Shown: positions 44,704-53,126 of the stretch, piece by piece
Layout: each line of letters opens with the position of its first letter
Position numbering within the stretch: position 1 is the first letter of the stretch
Source: Georgenia_B sunbinii
GTDB lineage: Bacteria; Actinomycetota; Actinomycetes; Actinomycetales; Actinomycetaceae
NCBI RefSeq assembly: GCF_036421855.1
Contig: NZ_JAZGOK010000001.1
Strand: one strand, 5' to 3'
DNA length: 64,000 nucleotides
Notes under the pieces: model-generated
The model's input: the letters and a program-made list of their open reading frames with translations, nothing else
What the model was told of the DNA's origin: nothing
Database searches by the model: none
Position numbers and translations under genes: made by a program

Positions 44704-46019
44704 CGTGCCTCCTGTGACTCACGCACGCTGCACCGCAGGCGCTCGACGCGCCGACCGTCCATGACCTCGACGCGCAGCACCACCGACGGCAGCTCGACCG
44801 TGTCGCCGACCCGCGGGATACGTCCTAGCCGCGCCATGACGAGGCCGCCGAGCGTCTCGTAGGGACCGTCGTCGGGCGCCGCGAGCTGTGTCTGGAGGGC
44901 GAGCTCGTCGGGGCGCAGCACGCCCGGGACCATCCAGCTGCCGTCGGGGGTCTGGTGGGCGCCGGCACGACGTCGGTCGTGCTCGTCGGCCACCTCGCCG
45001 ACGATCTCCTCGACGACGTCCTCGAGGGTGACGATGCCCGAGGTGCCGCCGTACTCGTCGACGACGACCGCCATCTGCATGCCGTCGTCGCGCAGCGACA
45101 CGAGCAGCCTGGCGAGCTGCACCGTCTCGGGCACCCGGGGTGCGGTGATCATCAGGCTCGACGCCGTCACCGGGACCTCCCCGCGGCGCTCGTGCGGCAC
45201 CGCGATGGCCCGTCGCAGGTTGACGAGGCCCACGACGTCGTCGTCGTCGTCCCCGATGACGGGGAACCGGGAGTGGCCGGTGGCGCGGGCGGTGGCGACG
45301 ATGTCGGCCGCTGTGGCGCCGCGCGGCAGCGTGACCATCCGGCCCCGGTCGGTCATGACGTCGACCGCGGTGAGCGCGCCGATGCCGATCGACCGCGTAA
45401 GGAGGGTCGCGGTCCGCAGGTCGAGCGTGCCCTTCTCCGCCGAGCGCCGCACCAGGGCCGCGAGCTCGCTCGCCGAGCGGCCGCCGGACAGCTCGTCGAC
45501 GGCCTCGACGCCGAACCACCGCAGGATCGAGTTCGCGTTGCCGTTGAGCAGCGAGATGACCGGCCGCAGCACCGTGGTGAAGGCTCGCTGGAGCGGGGCC
45601 ACGAACCCGGCGGTGGCGAACGGCTCGGCGAGCGCGAGGTTCTTCGGCACGAGCTCGCCGAAGATCATCGAGAACGCGTTGACGATGATGAGGGAGACCA
45701 CGACGGCGACCGGGACCGCAGCAGCCTCGGCGAGCCCGGCAGAGCCGAGCGGGCCGGTGAGCATGTCCGCGAGCGCGGACTGCGTCGTGTAGCCGAGCAG
45801 GATCGTGGTCAGCGTGATGCCGACCTGTGCGCCGGACAGCTCCATCGAGAGCTGGCGCAGCGAGCGCTGGACGCCGACGGCGCGGCGGTCACCGCCGGCG
45901 ACGCGGCGGTCGACGGTCGCCGGGTCGAGGGCGACGAGGGAGAACTCCGCCGCGACGAACAACGCCGTCCCCGCGGTCAGGACCACTCCGAGCAGAAGCA
46001 TGAGCCAGTCGATCAGCAC
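44700..46019 (-). CDS. CNNM/CBS/CorC_HlyC-domain membrane protein (hemolysin-C-like)
   Basis: 439 aa. CNNM domain (FVAAEFSLVALDPATVDRRV, GELVPKNLALAEPFA; about 1-190), a CBS pair (about 205-335, with AVVVDEYGGTSGIVTLEDVVEEIVGEV) and a C-terminal CorC_HlyC domain (about 350-435). Predicted divalent cation transporter or efflux protein. GTG start at 46019; the only GGGGAG upstream is 12 nt away and lies in the 5' arm of a hairpin whose 3' arm touches the start codon. Confidence 0.93.
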   Translation of the reverse strand: MLIDWLMLLLGVVLTAGTALFVAAEFSLVALDPATVDRRVAGGDRRAVGVQRSLRQLSMELSGAQVGITLTTILLGYTTQSALADMLTGPLGSAGLAEAAAVPVAVVVSLIIVNAFSMIFGELVPKNLALAEPFATAGFVAPLQRAFTTVLRPVISLLNGNANSILRWFGVEAVDELSGGRSASELAALVRRSAEKGTLDLRTATLLTRSIGIGALTAVDVMTDRGRMVTLPRGATAADIVATARATGHSRFPVIGDDDDDVVGLVNLRRAIAVPHERRGEVPVTASSLMITAPRVPETVQLARLLVSLRDDGMQMAVVVDEYGGTSGIVTLEDVVEEIVGEVADEHDRRRAGAHQTPDGSWMVPGVLRPDELALQTQLAAPDDGPYETLGGLVMARLGRIPRVGDTVELPSVVLRVEVMDGRRVERLRCSVRESQEAR

Positions 46020-46130
46020 CGGGGTGACTCACTCCCCGAGGTTGCGGCAGCTACGGGATCTCTCCCGTAGTCGGGACTTCGTCCCGGTGGCTCCTCACGT
46101 GCCGCGCTGCCGCCGGCGGGACGTCGTCCC
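46020..46130. other. Run of four hairpins before the CNNM operon
   Basis: CGGGG/CCCCG (46020-46038), CTACGGG-ATCTCT-CCCGTAG (46051-46070, perfect), CGGGAC-TTC-GTCCCG (46072-46086, perfect) and GGGAC-GTC-GTCCC (46118-46130). The gap runs from the CNNM start to the response-regulator start (216 nt) and serves both directions. In the CNNM mRNA the last hairpin before the start covers the ribosome site, the form of a regulated leader; known Mg2+ riboswitch motifs (M-box, ykoK) were not recognised. Confidence 0.6.
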
Positions 46131-46235
46131 CGAGCGGTAGATCGTCGGCCGGTATGTCGTTCACCCATAGTGGCCACACGATACCGGGTCGGGGCGGTGC
46201 TCCACACCGGAGGCCACCTGTGCCAAGGTGGCGCC

Positions 46236-46973
46236 ATGGCAACGAACCCGGACGACGTGGTCACCAAGGTCCTCGTGGTCGAGGACGAGCCGGAGATCGC
46301 CGCCCAGATCGCCCACCGGCTGACCGCCGAGGGGTGGCGTGTGGAGATCGCCGGCGACGGCCTCGGCGGGGTCGCGGCCGCCCGCACCTTCCTGCCCGAC
46401 GTCGTCGTGCTCGACGTCATGCTCCCGGGGATCGACGGGCTGGAGGTGTGCCGACGGATCCAGGCCGAGCGCGAGGTGCCGGTCCTCATGCTCACTGCCA
46501 GGGACGACGAGACCGACATCCTCGTCGGCCTCGGGGTCGGTGCCGACGACTACATGACCAAGCCGTTCTCGATGCGCGAGCTGCTCGCGCGCCTCAAGGC
46601 GCTGCTGCGCCGGGCGGAGCGGGCGCACCGGACGGCGGCAGCCCCGGGGACCGAGCCGGTCGAGCCGCCGCTCGTGCTCGGCGACCTCGAGATCGACCGC
46701 AACCAGCGACGGGTCCGGCGCGGCGGTGAGGAGGCGCACCTGACGCCGACCGAGTTCGACCTCCTCGTCTGCCTGGCGGTGCGGCCCCGCACCGTCCACT
46801 CCCGTGAGCGGCTGCTCGCCGACGTGTGGGACTGGGCCGACGCGTCTGGCACCCGGACCGTCGACTCCCACGTGAAGGCCCTGCGCCGCAAGCTCGGCGC
46901 CGACCTCGTGCGCACCGTGCACGGTGTCGGCTACGCGCTCGAGCCGGTCGAGGGGACGGCCGAGCAGGCATGA
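46236..46973 (+). CDS. OmpR/PhoB-family response regulator
   Basis: 245 aa. Receiver domain with acidic pocket VVEDEPE and phospho-acceptor D60 in VVLDVML, conserved Thr in LMLTARD and Lys in YMTKPFS; C-terminal winged helix (HLTPTEFDLLVCLAVRP, RTVDSHVKALRRKLG, VHGVGYAL). ATG at 46236 taken because AAGGTGG lies 6 nt upstream and the receiver follows at once. Paired with the histidine kinase 13 nt downstream. Confidence 0.95.
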   Translation: MATNPDDVVTKVLVVEDEPEIAAQIAHRLTAEGWRVEIAGDGLGGVAAARTFLPDVVVLDVMLPGIDGLEVCRRIQAEREVPVLMLTARDDETDILVGLGVGADDYMTKPFSMRELLARLKALLRRAERAHRTAAAPGTEPVEPPLVLGDLEIDRNQRRVRRGGEEAHLTPTEFDLLVCLAVRPRTVHSRERLLADVWDWADASGTRTVDSHVKALRRKLGADLVRTVHGVGYALEPVEGTAEQA

Positions 46974-46986
46974 CCGGCGGCGCCCG

Positions 46987-48102
46987 GTGACGCCTCCCGA
47001 CCAGTCGGTGCGCCACGCCCGCAGCGGGCTGCGCGCGGCGCGGTGGCGCCCGCTCGACGGGCTGCGCTCCATCAAGACCAAGCTCGGTGTGCTCGTCGCG
47101 GTCACCGTCACCGCGGCCGCCTTCATCACCTGGCTCGGGCTGCACAACCAGCTGGGGCCGACCCGGACCTTCCCGCTCGCCATCGTGGCCTCATTGATCG
47201 TCACCCAGCTGCTCGCCCACGGCATGACCTCCCCGCTACGGGAGATGACCGCAGCGGCCCGGGCGATGGCGCGCGGCGACTACTCACGACGGGTCACCGC
47301 GACCAGCAAGGACGAGGTCGGCGAGCTCGCGCGCGCGTTCAACCAGATGGCCGACGACCTCGCCTCCGTCGACAACGCCCACCGGGAGATCGTCGCCAAC
47401 GTCTCCCACGAGCTGCGGACCCCGCTCTCCGCGCTCCAGGCCCAGCTGGAGAACCTCGCCGACGGCGTGACCGCCCCGGACCCGGCCACCTTCGAGCGAG
47501 CGCTGCGCCAGACCGAACGGCTGGGCAAGCTCGTCGAGTACCTGCTCGACCTGTCCCGGGTCGAGGCCGGTGTCGTCGGGCTGGAGCTGGCCGACGTGTC
47601 GGTCCGCGAGATCGTCGACGACGCCGTCGCCGAGGCGGAGTCGGCGACCGAGGCGGCCGGCCGCGACGTGCGGTGGCAGGTCAGCGTGGACCCGCCGGAC
47701 CTGCGGTTCCGGGTGGACCCGGTCCGCCTCGCGCAGGTGCTCGCCAACCTGCTCGGCAACGCCGCCCGCCACACGCCGGCCGGCACCCTCGTGCGGGTGC
47801 GGGCCGGTGCGACGCTGCTGCGCGGGGAGGTGGTCATCGACGTCGTCGACTCCGGCGAGGGGATCCCGGTGGCCGACCGCGAGCGGATCTTCGAACGCTT
47901 CCAGCGCGGCGACGCCGCCCTCCACCGGGGCGCGACCAGCTCCGGCGGCACCGGGCTGGGGCTGGCGATCTCCCGCTGGGCGGTGGAGCTCCACGGCGGT
48001 CGGATCAGCGTCGTCGACTCAGCTGCCGGCGAGGGGGCCACGATCCGGATGCGGCTTCCCACGCGAGGGCCGCGGCAACCCCGCCCGGAGCGTGGACATT
48101 GA
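46987..48102 (+). CDS. Sensor histidine kinase
   Basis: 371 aa. Two helices (about 32-52 and 61-80) with almost no loop between them (about 8 residues), so the protein probably senses within or at the membrane. HAMP follows (about 80-132), then H141 in NVSHELRTPL, N-box NLLGNAARHTPAG, G1 DSGEGIP and G2 GGTGLGL. GTG start without a strong ribosome site, 13 nt after the regulator gene. The signal is unknown; the kinase shares its upstream gap with the CNNM operon, but does not have to control it. Confidence 0.93.
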   Translation: MTPPDQSVRHARSGLRAARWRPLDGLRSIKTKLGVLVAVTVTAAAFITWLGLHNQLGPTRTFPLAIVASLIVTQLLAHGMTSPLREMTAAARAMARGDYSRRVTATSKDEVGELARAFNQMADDLASVDNAHREIVANVSHELRTPLSALQAQLENLADGVTAPDPATFERALRQTERLGKLVEYLLDLSRVEAGVVGLELADVSVREIVDDAVAEAESATEAAGRDVRWQVSVDPPDLRFRVDPVRLAQVLANLLGNAARHTPAGTLVRVRAGATLLRGEVVIDVVDSGEGIPVADRERIFERFQRGDAALHRGATSSGGTGLGLAISRWAVELHGGRISVVDSAAGEGATIRMRLPTRGPRQPRPERGH

Positions 48103-48124
48103 ATGCCGCGGACTGACGGACAGT

Positions 48125-48155
48125 TGACCGGGCGTTGGGACTGACGGCCCGGTCA
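48125..48155 (+). terminator. Stem-loop after the histidine kinase gene
   Basis: TGACCGGGC pairs perfectly with GCCCGGTCA around a 13-nt loop, 22 nt past the stop. No T-run. Confidence 0.6.
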
Positions 48156-48207
48156 CGCCGGTGATGGTGATGTTGCACGCCGGATCGGCCGCTGGGCCCG
48201 GTGTGTG

Positions 48208-48227
48208 AGGTGTTGATCACCTAGGCT
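48208..48227 (+). promoter_or_regulatory. kgd promoter region with small inverted repeat
   Basis: TAGGCT (48222-48227) is a likely -10 box 52 nt before the kgd start. AGGTG-TTGAT-CACCT (48208-48222) is a perfect inverted repeat that touches it and could be an operator. No clear -35 box. Confidence 0.4.
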
Positions 48228-48279
48228 GGAAGGGCAGTTCTCCTCCCACCACCAGATCTCAGAAGAGGGCGATCCCCGA

Positions 48280-51200
48280 GTGTCCACCCAGGAACTTCCT
48301 GACCCCGTCGCAGCGACTTTCGGTGCGAACGAATGGCTCATCGAAGAGCTGTACGAGCAGTACCAGCAGGACCGGTCACTGGTCGATCCGGCATGGTGGG
48401 ACTTCTTCCGGGACTACGAGCCCGGCAGTGCCAACGGCGGGGCCGCCGACGGCGCGACCGCCGACGCGCCGGCCAAGCCCGCACCGACCCAGGCTGCGAC
48501 GCCCGCACCGTCCTCGCCGGCGCAGTCGTCGACACCGCAGGCACCGTCCTCGCCGTCGCCCGCGCGAGCGGTCCCCGGCAGCGACACCACCGCCAACGGT
48601 CCGGCGCCGAGCCCGGTCGCGAGGCCCAACGGCGGCACCGTCACCTCCTCCACCACACAGGCACGGGCGGAGTCCCCGCTGCCGACGCCGCCGGTCCCGG
48701 CAGCACCGCAGGCCACCGCCCAGCCCGCGGTCGCCACCTACACCGACCGGCCGTCCGCGCGCCAGCCGGCGGCCGCGCCGTCCGTCGACGGCACCGAGCG
48801 GCTGCGCGGCGCGGCCGCCCGCGTGGTGAAGAACATGGAGGCGAGCCTGGAGATCCCGACCGCGACCAGCGTGCGGGCGATCCCGGCCAAGCTGCTCGTC
48901 GACAACCGGATCGTCATCAACAACCACCTCGCCCGCGGCCGCGGCGGCAAGATCTCCTTCACCCACCTCATCGGGTATGCCGTCGTCGAGGCGCTCGGCA
49001 AGCTGCCCGAGATGAACGCCGCGTACGTCGAGGTCGACGGTAAGCCCGGCATCTCGCAGCCCGCCCACGTGAACTTCGGGCTGGCGATCGACCTGCCCAA
49101 GCCCGACGGCACCCGGCAGCTGCTGGTGCCGTCCGTCAAGGGCGCCGAGGAGATGGACTTCGGTCAGTTCCGGGTGGCCTACGAGGACGTCGTGCGGCGG
49201 GCCCGCAGCGGCTCCCTCGAGGTCTCGGACTTCGCCGACACGACCATTACGCTGACCAACCCGGGCACCATCGGGACCGTCCACTCGATGCCGCGGCTGA
49301 TGGCCGGCCAGGGCACGATCGTCGGCGTCGGTGCGATGGACTACCCGGCCGAGTACCGCGGTGCGGCTCCCGAGACGCTCGCGCGCTCCGGGGTCTCCAA
49401 GGTCCTCACGCTGACGTCGACCTACGACCACCGGATCATCCAGGGCGCGGCCTCCGGTGAGTTCCTGCGGGTGCTCGAGCAGAAGCTGCTCGGCGAGGAC
49501 GGGTTCTACGACCGGGTCTTCGCGGCGCTGCGCGTCCCCTACGAGCCGATCCGCTGGCAGCGCGACAACTACGTCGACCCGGACGTCGAGATGGGCAAGC
49601 CGGCACGGATCGCCGAGCTCATCCACGCCTACCGGTCGCGCGGTCACCTCATGGCCGACACCGACCCGCTGACCTACCTGCAGCGGCACCACGCGGACCT
49701 CGACATCACCAACCACGGGCTGACGCTGTGGGACCTCGACCGCACCTTCCCCACCGGCGGATTCGCCGGGACCACCCGGCTGCCGCTGCGCGACATCCTG
49801 GGGATCCTGCGCGAGACCTACTGCCGCACGGTGGGTATCGAGTACATGCACATGCAGGACCCGGTGGAGCGCCGGTGGATGCAGGCCCGCCTGGAGACGC
49901 CCTACCAGAAGCCCAGCGCGGAGCAGCAGCTGCAGATCCTGCACAAGCTCGGCCAGGCCGAGGCCTTCGAGACCTTCCTGCAGACCAAGTACGTCGGCCA
50001 GAAGCGGTTCAGCCTCGAGGGTGGGGAGTCGCTCATCCCGTTGCTGGACACCGTGCTCACCGGCGCTGCCCGCGACGGGCTCGACGAGGTCGGCATCGGG
50101 ATGGCGCACCGTGGCCGGCTCAACGTGCTGGCCAACATCGCCGGCAAGTCCTACGCGCAGGTCTTCTCCGAGTTCGAGGGCAACCAGGACCCGCGCACCG
50201 TCCAGGGCTCCGGAGACGTCAAGTACCACCTGGGCACCGTCGGGCAGTTCACCGCTCCCACCGGCGAGCAGACCAAGGTGTACCTGGCCGCCAACCCGTC
50301 CCACCTCGAGGCCGTCAACGGCGTTCTCGAGGGGGTGGTCCGCGCCAAGCAGGACCGCATCGACCTCGGCCAGCAGGGCTACTCGGTGCTGCCCGTGCTC
50401 ATCCACGGCGACGCCGCGTTCGCCGGGCAGGGTGTGGTCACCGAGACCCTCCAGCTCGCCCAGCTGCGTGGCTACCGCACCGGTGGCACCGTGCACATCC
50501 TCGTGAACAACCAGATCGGGTTCACCACCGGGCCGTGGAGCTCACGCTCGACGCTGTACCCCACGGACATCGCCAAGGGTCTGCAGATCCCGATCCTCCA
50601 CGTCAACGGGGACGACCCGGAGGCCGTGGCACGGGTGGCGGAGCTGGCGTACGCCTACCGCCAGGAGTTCCACAAGGATGTCATCATCGACCTCGTCTGC
50701 TACCGGCTGCGCGGTCACAACGAGGGCGACGACCCGTCGATGACGCAGCCGGTGATGTACTCGCTCATCGAGAACAAGCGCAGCGCCCGCAAGCTGTACA
50801 CCGAGGCGCTCGTCGGTCGCGGTGACATCACCAAGGAGCAGGCCGAGGAGGCGCTGCACGACTTCCAGACCGAGCTGGAGAAGGCGTTCACCGAGACCCG
50901 CGAGGTCGGGTGGCGCCCGCCGGTGCGCGACGACGAGCAGGTCGCCGGCCTGGAGCTGCCGGAGTCCCAGCAGTTCGACGCCGGGACCATGGTCGGCTGG
51001 CAGACCGCCGTCCCGCCGCAGGTGCTCGACCGCATCGGTGCCGCGCACACCCGCCCGCCGGAGGGCTTCACGGTCCACTCCAAGCTTGCCCAGCTGCTCG
51101 AGCGGCGCGAGGCGATGTCGCGCGACGGCGGCATCGACTGGGGCTTCGGTGAGCTGCTCGCCTTCGGCTCGCTGCTCATGGAGGGCACCCCGGTGCGGCT

Positions 51201-52149
51201 CGCCGGCCAGGACTCGCGCCGCGGCACCTTCGTCCAGCGCCACGCCGTCTTCCACGACCGCCGCACCGGCGCGGAGTGGACCCCGCTGATGTACCTGTCG
51301 GCGGAGCAGGCGAAGTTCTGGGTGTACGACTCGTCGCTGTCTGAGTACGCCGCGATGGCCTTCGAGTACGGCTACTCCGTCGAGCGCCCCGACGCGCTCG
51401 TGCTGTGGGAGGCGCAGTTCGGCGACTTCGCCAACGGTGCGCAGACCGTCATCGACGAGTTCATCTCGTCCTCGGAGCAGAAGTGGAGCCAGCGGTCCTC
51501 GCTGGTGCTGCTGCTGCCGCACGGTTACGAGGGGCAGGGTCCCGACCACTCGTCGGCGCGGATCGAGCGCTTCCTGCAGATGTGCGCCGAGGACAACATG
51601 ATCGCGGCGCAGCCGAGCACCCCGGCGAACCACTTCCACCTGCTGCGGCGCCAGGCGTACGACCGGCCGCGCAAGCCGCTCATCGTGTTCTCGCCCAAGC
51701 AGCTGCTGCGGCTGCGGGCGGCGGCCTCCGCGGTGGAGGACTTCACCAGCGGCACGTTCCAGACCGTCATCGGCGACCAGGGCGCCACCGGGGACGTCAG
51801 CCGCGTGCTGCTGTGCTCCGGACGGGTCTACTACGACCTTGCCGCACACCGTGAGAAGAACGGCCTGACCGGTACCGCGATCATCCGTCTCGAGCAGCTC
51901 TACCCGCTCGACGACGAAGCGATCAAGGCCGAGCTCGACCGCTTCCCGGGCGCCGAGCTCGTCTGGGTGCAGGACGAGCCCGCCAACCAGGGTCCGTGGC
52001 CGTTCCTGGCCGCCAACCTCGGCGAGGACACCCTCGGGGGCCGGTCGCTCGGGGTCGTCTCGCGGGCGGCGGCAGCCTCCCCCGCCACCGGCGCCGGCAA
52101 GATCCACAAGCTGCAGCAGGCCGAGCTCATCGAGCGCGCCTTCGGCTGA
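48280..52149 (+). CDS. kgd: 2-oxoglutarate dehydrogenase E2-E1 fusion (alpha-ketoglutarate metabolism enzyme)
   Basis: 1289 aa, matching mycobacterial Kgd and corynebacterial OdhA. Residues 1-40 are the E1 N-terminal helix (WLIEELYEQYQQDRSLVDPAWWDFFRDY); 45-170 a Pro/Ala/Thr-rich flexible linker; about 170-410 an E2 acyltransferase core with TYDHRIIQGA but no lipoyl domain; then the E1 thiamine-diphosphate part (MAHRGRLNVLANI, HGDAAFAGQG, NNQIGFTT, RLRGHNEGDDPS). It works with separate lipoyl-E2 and E3 in the TCA cycle. The linker has no phospho-Thr peptide for GarA/OdhI that I can name with certainty. GTG start with AGAGGG upstream. Confidence 0.97.
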   Translation: MSTQELPDPVAATFGANEWLIEELYEQYQQDRSLVDPAWWDFFRDYEPGSANGGAADGATADAPAKPAPTQAATPAPSSPAQSSTPQAPSSPSPARAVPGSDTTANGPAPSPVARPNGGTVTSSTTQARAESPLPTPPVPAAPQATAQPAVATYTDRPSARQPAAAPSVDGTERLRGAAARVVKNMEASLEIPTATSVRAIPAKLLVDNRIVINNHLARGRGGKISFTHLIGYAVVEALGKLPEMNAAYVEVDGKPGISQPAHVNFGLAIDLPKPDGTRQLLVPSVKGAEEMDFGQFRVAYEDVVRRARSGSLEVSDFADTTITLTNPGTIGTVHSMPRLMAGQGTIVGVGAMDYPAEYRGAAPETLARSGVSKVLTLTSTYDHRIIQGAASGEFLRVLEQKLLGEDGFYDRVFAALRVPYEPIRWQRDNYVDPDVEMGKPARIAELIHAYRSRGHLMADTDPLTYLQRHHADLDITNHGLTLWDLDRTFPTGGFAGTTRLPLRDILGILRETYCRTVGIEYMHMQDPVERRWMQARLETPYQKPSAEQQLQILHKLGQAEAFETFLQTKYVGQKRFSLEGGESLIPLLDTVLTGAARDGLDEVGIGMAHRGRLNVLANIAGKSYAQVFSEFEGNQDPRTVQGSGDVKYHLGTVGQFTAPTGEQTKVYLAANPSHLEAVNGVLEGVVRAKQDRIDLGQQGYSVLPVLIHGDAAFAGQGVVTETLQLAQLRGYRTGGTVHILVNNQIGFTTGPWSSRSTLYPTDIAKGLQIPILHVNGDDPEAVARVAELAYAYRQEFHKDVIIDLVCYRLRGHNEGDDPSMTQPVMYSLIENKRSARKLYTEALVGRGDITKEQAEEALHDFQTELEKAFTETREVGWRPPVRDDEQVAGLELPESQQFDAGTMVGWQTAVPPQVLDRIGAAHTRPPEGFTVHSKLAQLLERREAMSRDGGIDWGFGELLAFGSLLMEGTPVRLAGQDSRRGTFVQRHAVFHDRRTGAEWTPLMYLSAEQAKFWVYDSSLSEYAAMAFEYGYSVERPDALVLWEAQFGDFANGAQTVIDEFISSSEQKWSQRSSLVLLLPHGYEGQGPDHSSARIERFLQMCAEDNMIAAQPSTPANHFHLLRRQAYDRPRKPLIVFSPKQLLRLRAAASAVEDFTSGTFQTVIGDQGATGDVSRVLLCSGRVYYDLAAHREKNGLTGTAIIRLEQLYPLDDEAIKAELDRFPGAELVWVQDEPANQGPWPFLAANLGEDTLGGRSLGVVSRAAAASPATGAGKIHKLQQAELIERAFG

Positions 52150-52163
52150 CGCCGCTCACCGCT

Positions 52164-52196
52164 GCGGGGCCGGTCCGTCACCTGGACCGGCCCCGC
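52164..52196 (+). terminator. Strong stem-loop after kgd
   Basis: A perfect 13-bp stem (GCGGGGCCGGTCC with GGACCGGCCCCGC) and a 7-nt loop, 14 nt past the kgd stop. No T-run. Confidence 0.8.
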
Positions 52197-52255
52197 GGCC
52201 GTAGGGTCATGACTGCGGCGCTCCTCACGGGGCGTCATCGACGAGAGGACACAGG

Positions 52256-52849
52256 GTGAGCGAGCGCGAGCTGCGGATCTGCGTGATCGGTGACGAGATC
52301 GCCGCCGGCATGGGAGACGCCCGCGGTCTCGGCTGGACCGGCCGGGTGGTCGCCCGGACCGAGCTCGAGCGGCCCTTCTTCGTCACCCAGCTGGCGGTGC
52401 CCGGCGAGACGTCCACGGCGCTGTCGGCCCGCTGGGAGAGCGAGACGCAGCGCCGGTTCTCTGCGGAGAGCGAGAACCGCCTGGTGGTGGCGCTCGGCTC
52501 GGCCGACATCGCGGCGGGGCTGTCCATCGCCCGCAGCCGTCTCAACCTCGCCAACATCCTCGACGGTGCCCAGGCGCAGCAAGTGGCGACGTTCGTCGTC
52601 GGCCCGCCGCCGCGGCCGGACGTCGACGGTGACGCTCTCGCGGCACTCTCGACAGCGTTCGCCGACGTCTCGACGCGCCGGCAGGTGACCTACGTCGAGA
52701 CCTTCGCGCCGCTCTACCGCCACGACCAGTGGAACGCCGACGTCGCCGGCGGCGACGGTGTCCATCCGGGTCAGGCCGGCTACGGCCTGCTCGCCTGGCT
52801 GGTGCTCCACAACGGCTGGCACCAGTGGCTGGGCGTGCCGCAGGCGTAG
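52256..52849 (+). CDS. SGNH/GDSL-fold protein lacking the catalytic serine
   Basis: 197 aa. The fold is recognisable from IGDEIAAGMGDARGLGWTGRV (block I), VVALGSADIAAGL (block III, Ser-Ala instead of Gly-x-Asn) and GGDGVHPGQAGYGLLA (block V, Asp-x-x-His kept). In block I the GDSx nucleophile Ser is Glu, so normal ester hydrolysis is unlikely. No signal peptide, so cytosolic. GTG start at 52256. Separated from kgd by a terminator. May be a non-catalytic binding protein or use another mechanism. Confidence 0.75.
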   Translation: MSERELRICVIGDEIAAGMGDARGLGWTGRVVARTELERPFFVTQLAVPGETSTALSARWESETQRRFSAESENRLVVALGSADIAAGLSIARSRLNLANILDGAQAQQVATFVVGPPPRPDVDGDALAALSTAFADVSTRRQVTYVETFAPLYRHDQWNADVAGGDGVHPGQAGYGLLAWLVLHNGWHQWLGVPQA

Positions 52850-52855
52850 GCCCGC

Positions 52856-52955
52856 GGCCGTACCGCGGGCGTGAGCCGGCGGCCGTACCGCGGGCATGAG
52901 CCGGCGGCCGTACCGCGGGCGTGAGCCGGCGGCCGTACCGCGGGCATGAGCCGGC
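52856..52955. repeat. 25-bp tandem repeat, four copies
   Basis: Four near-perfect 25-bp copies; one base alternates (gTGAG, aTGAG, gTGAG, aTGAG), so a 50-bp unit has duplicated. Each contains CGGCCGTACCGCGGGC. At the left edge CCCGCGG-CCGTA-CCGCGGG forms a hairpin just after the SGNH gene stop. It lies in the 277-nt convergent gap before the DUF222 gene; no gene seen there. Confidence 0.9.
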
Positions 52956-53126
52956 GGCGCGGCGGCATCGCGACAGCCGCCGACATCTCCCCATGCCCGG
53001 TCAGCCCCGACAGGACCATCCTGCCGATGGCGTCGGGAGCGGCGGACGTCGGGGCGAACAACCGACCTCGGTCGTCGGTCGCCGGGCCAGTCAGGGCTGG
53101 ACGACCGGTCGAGCCCGGCGCGCAAG

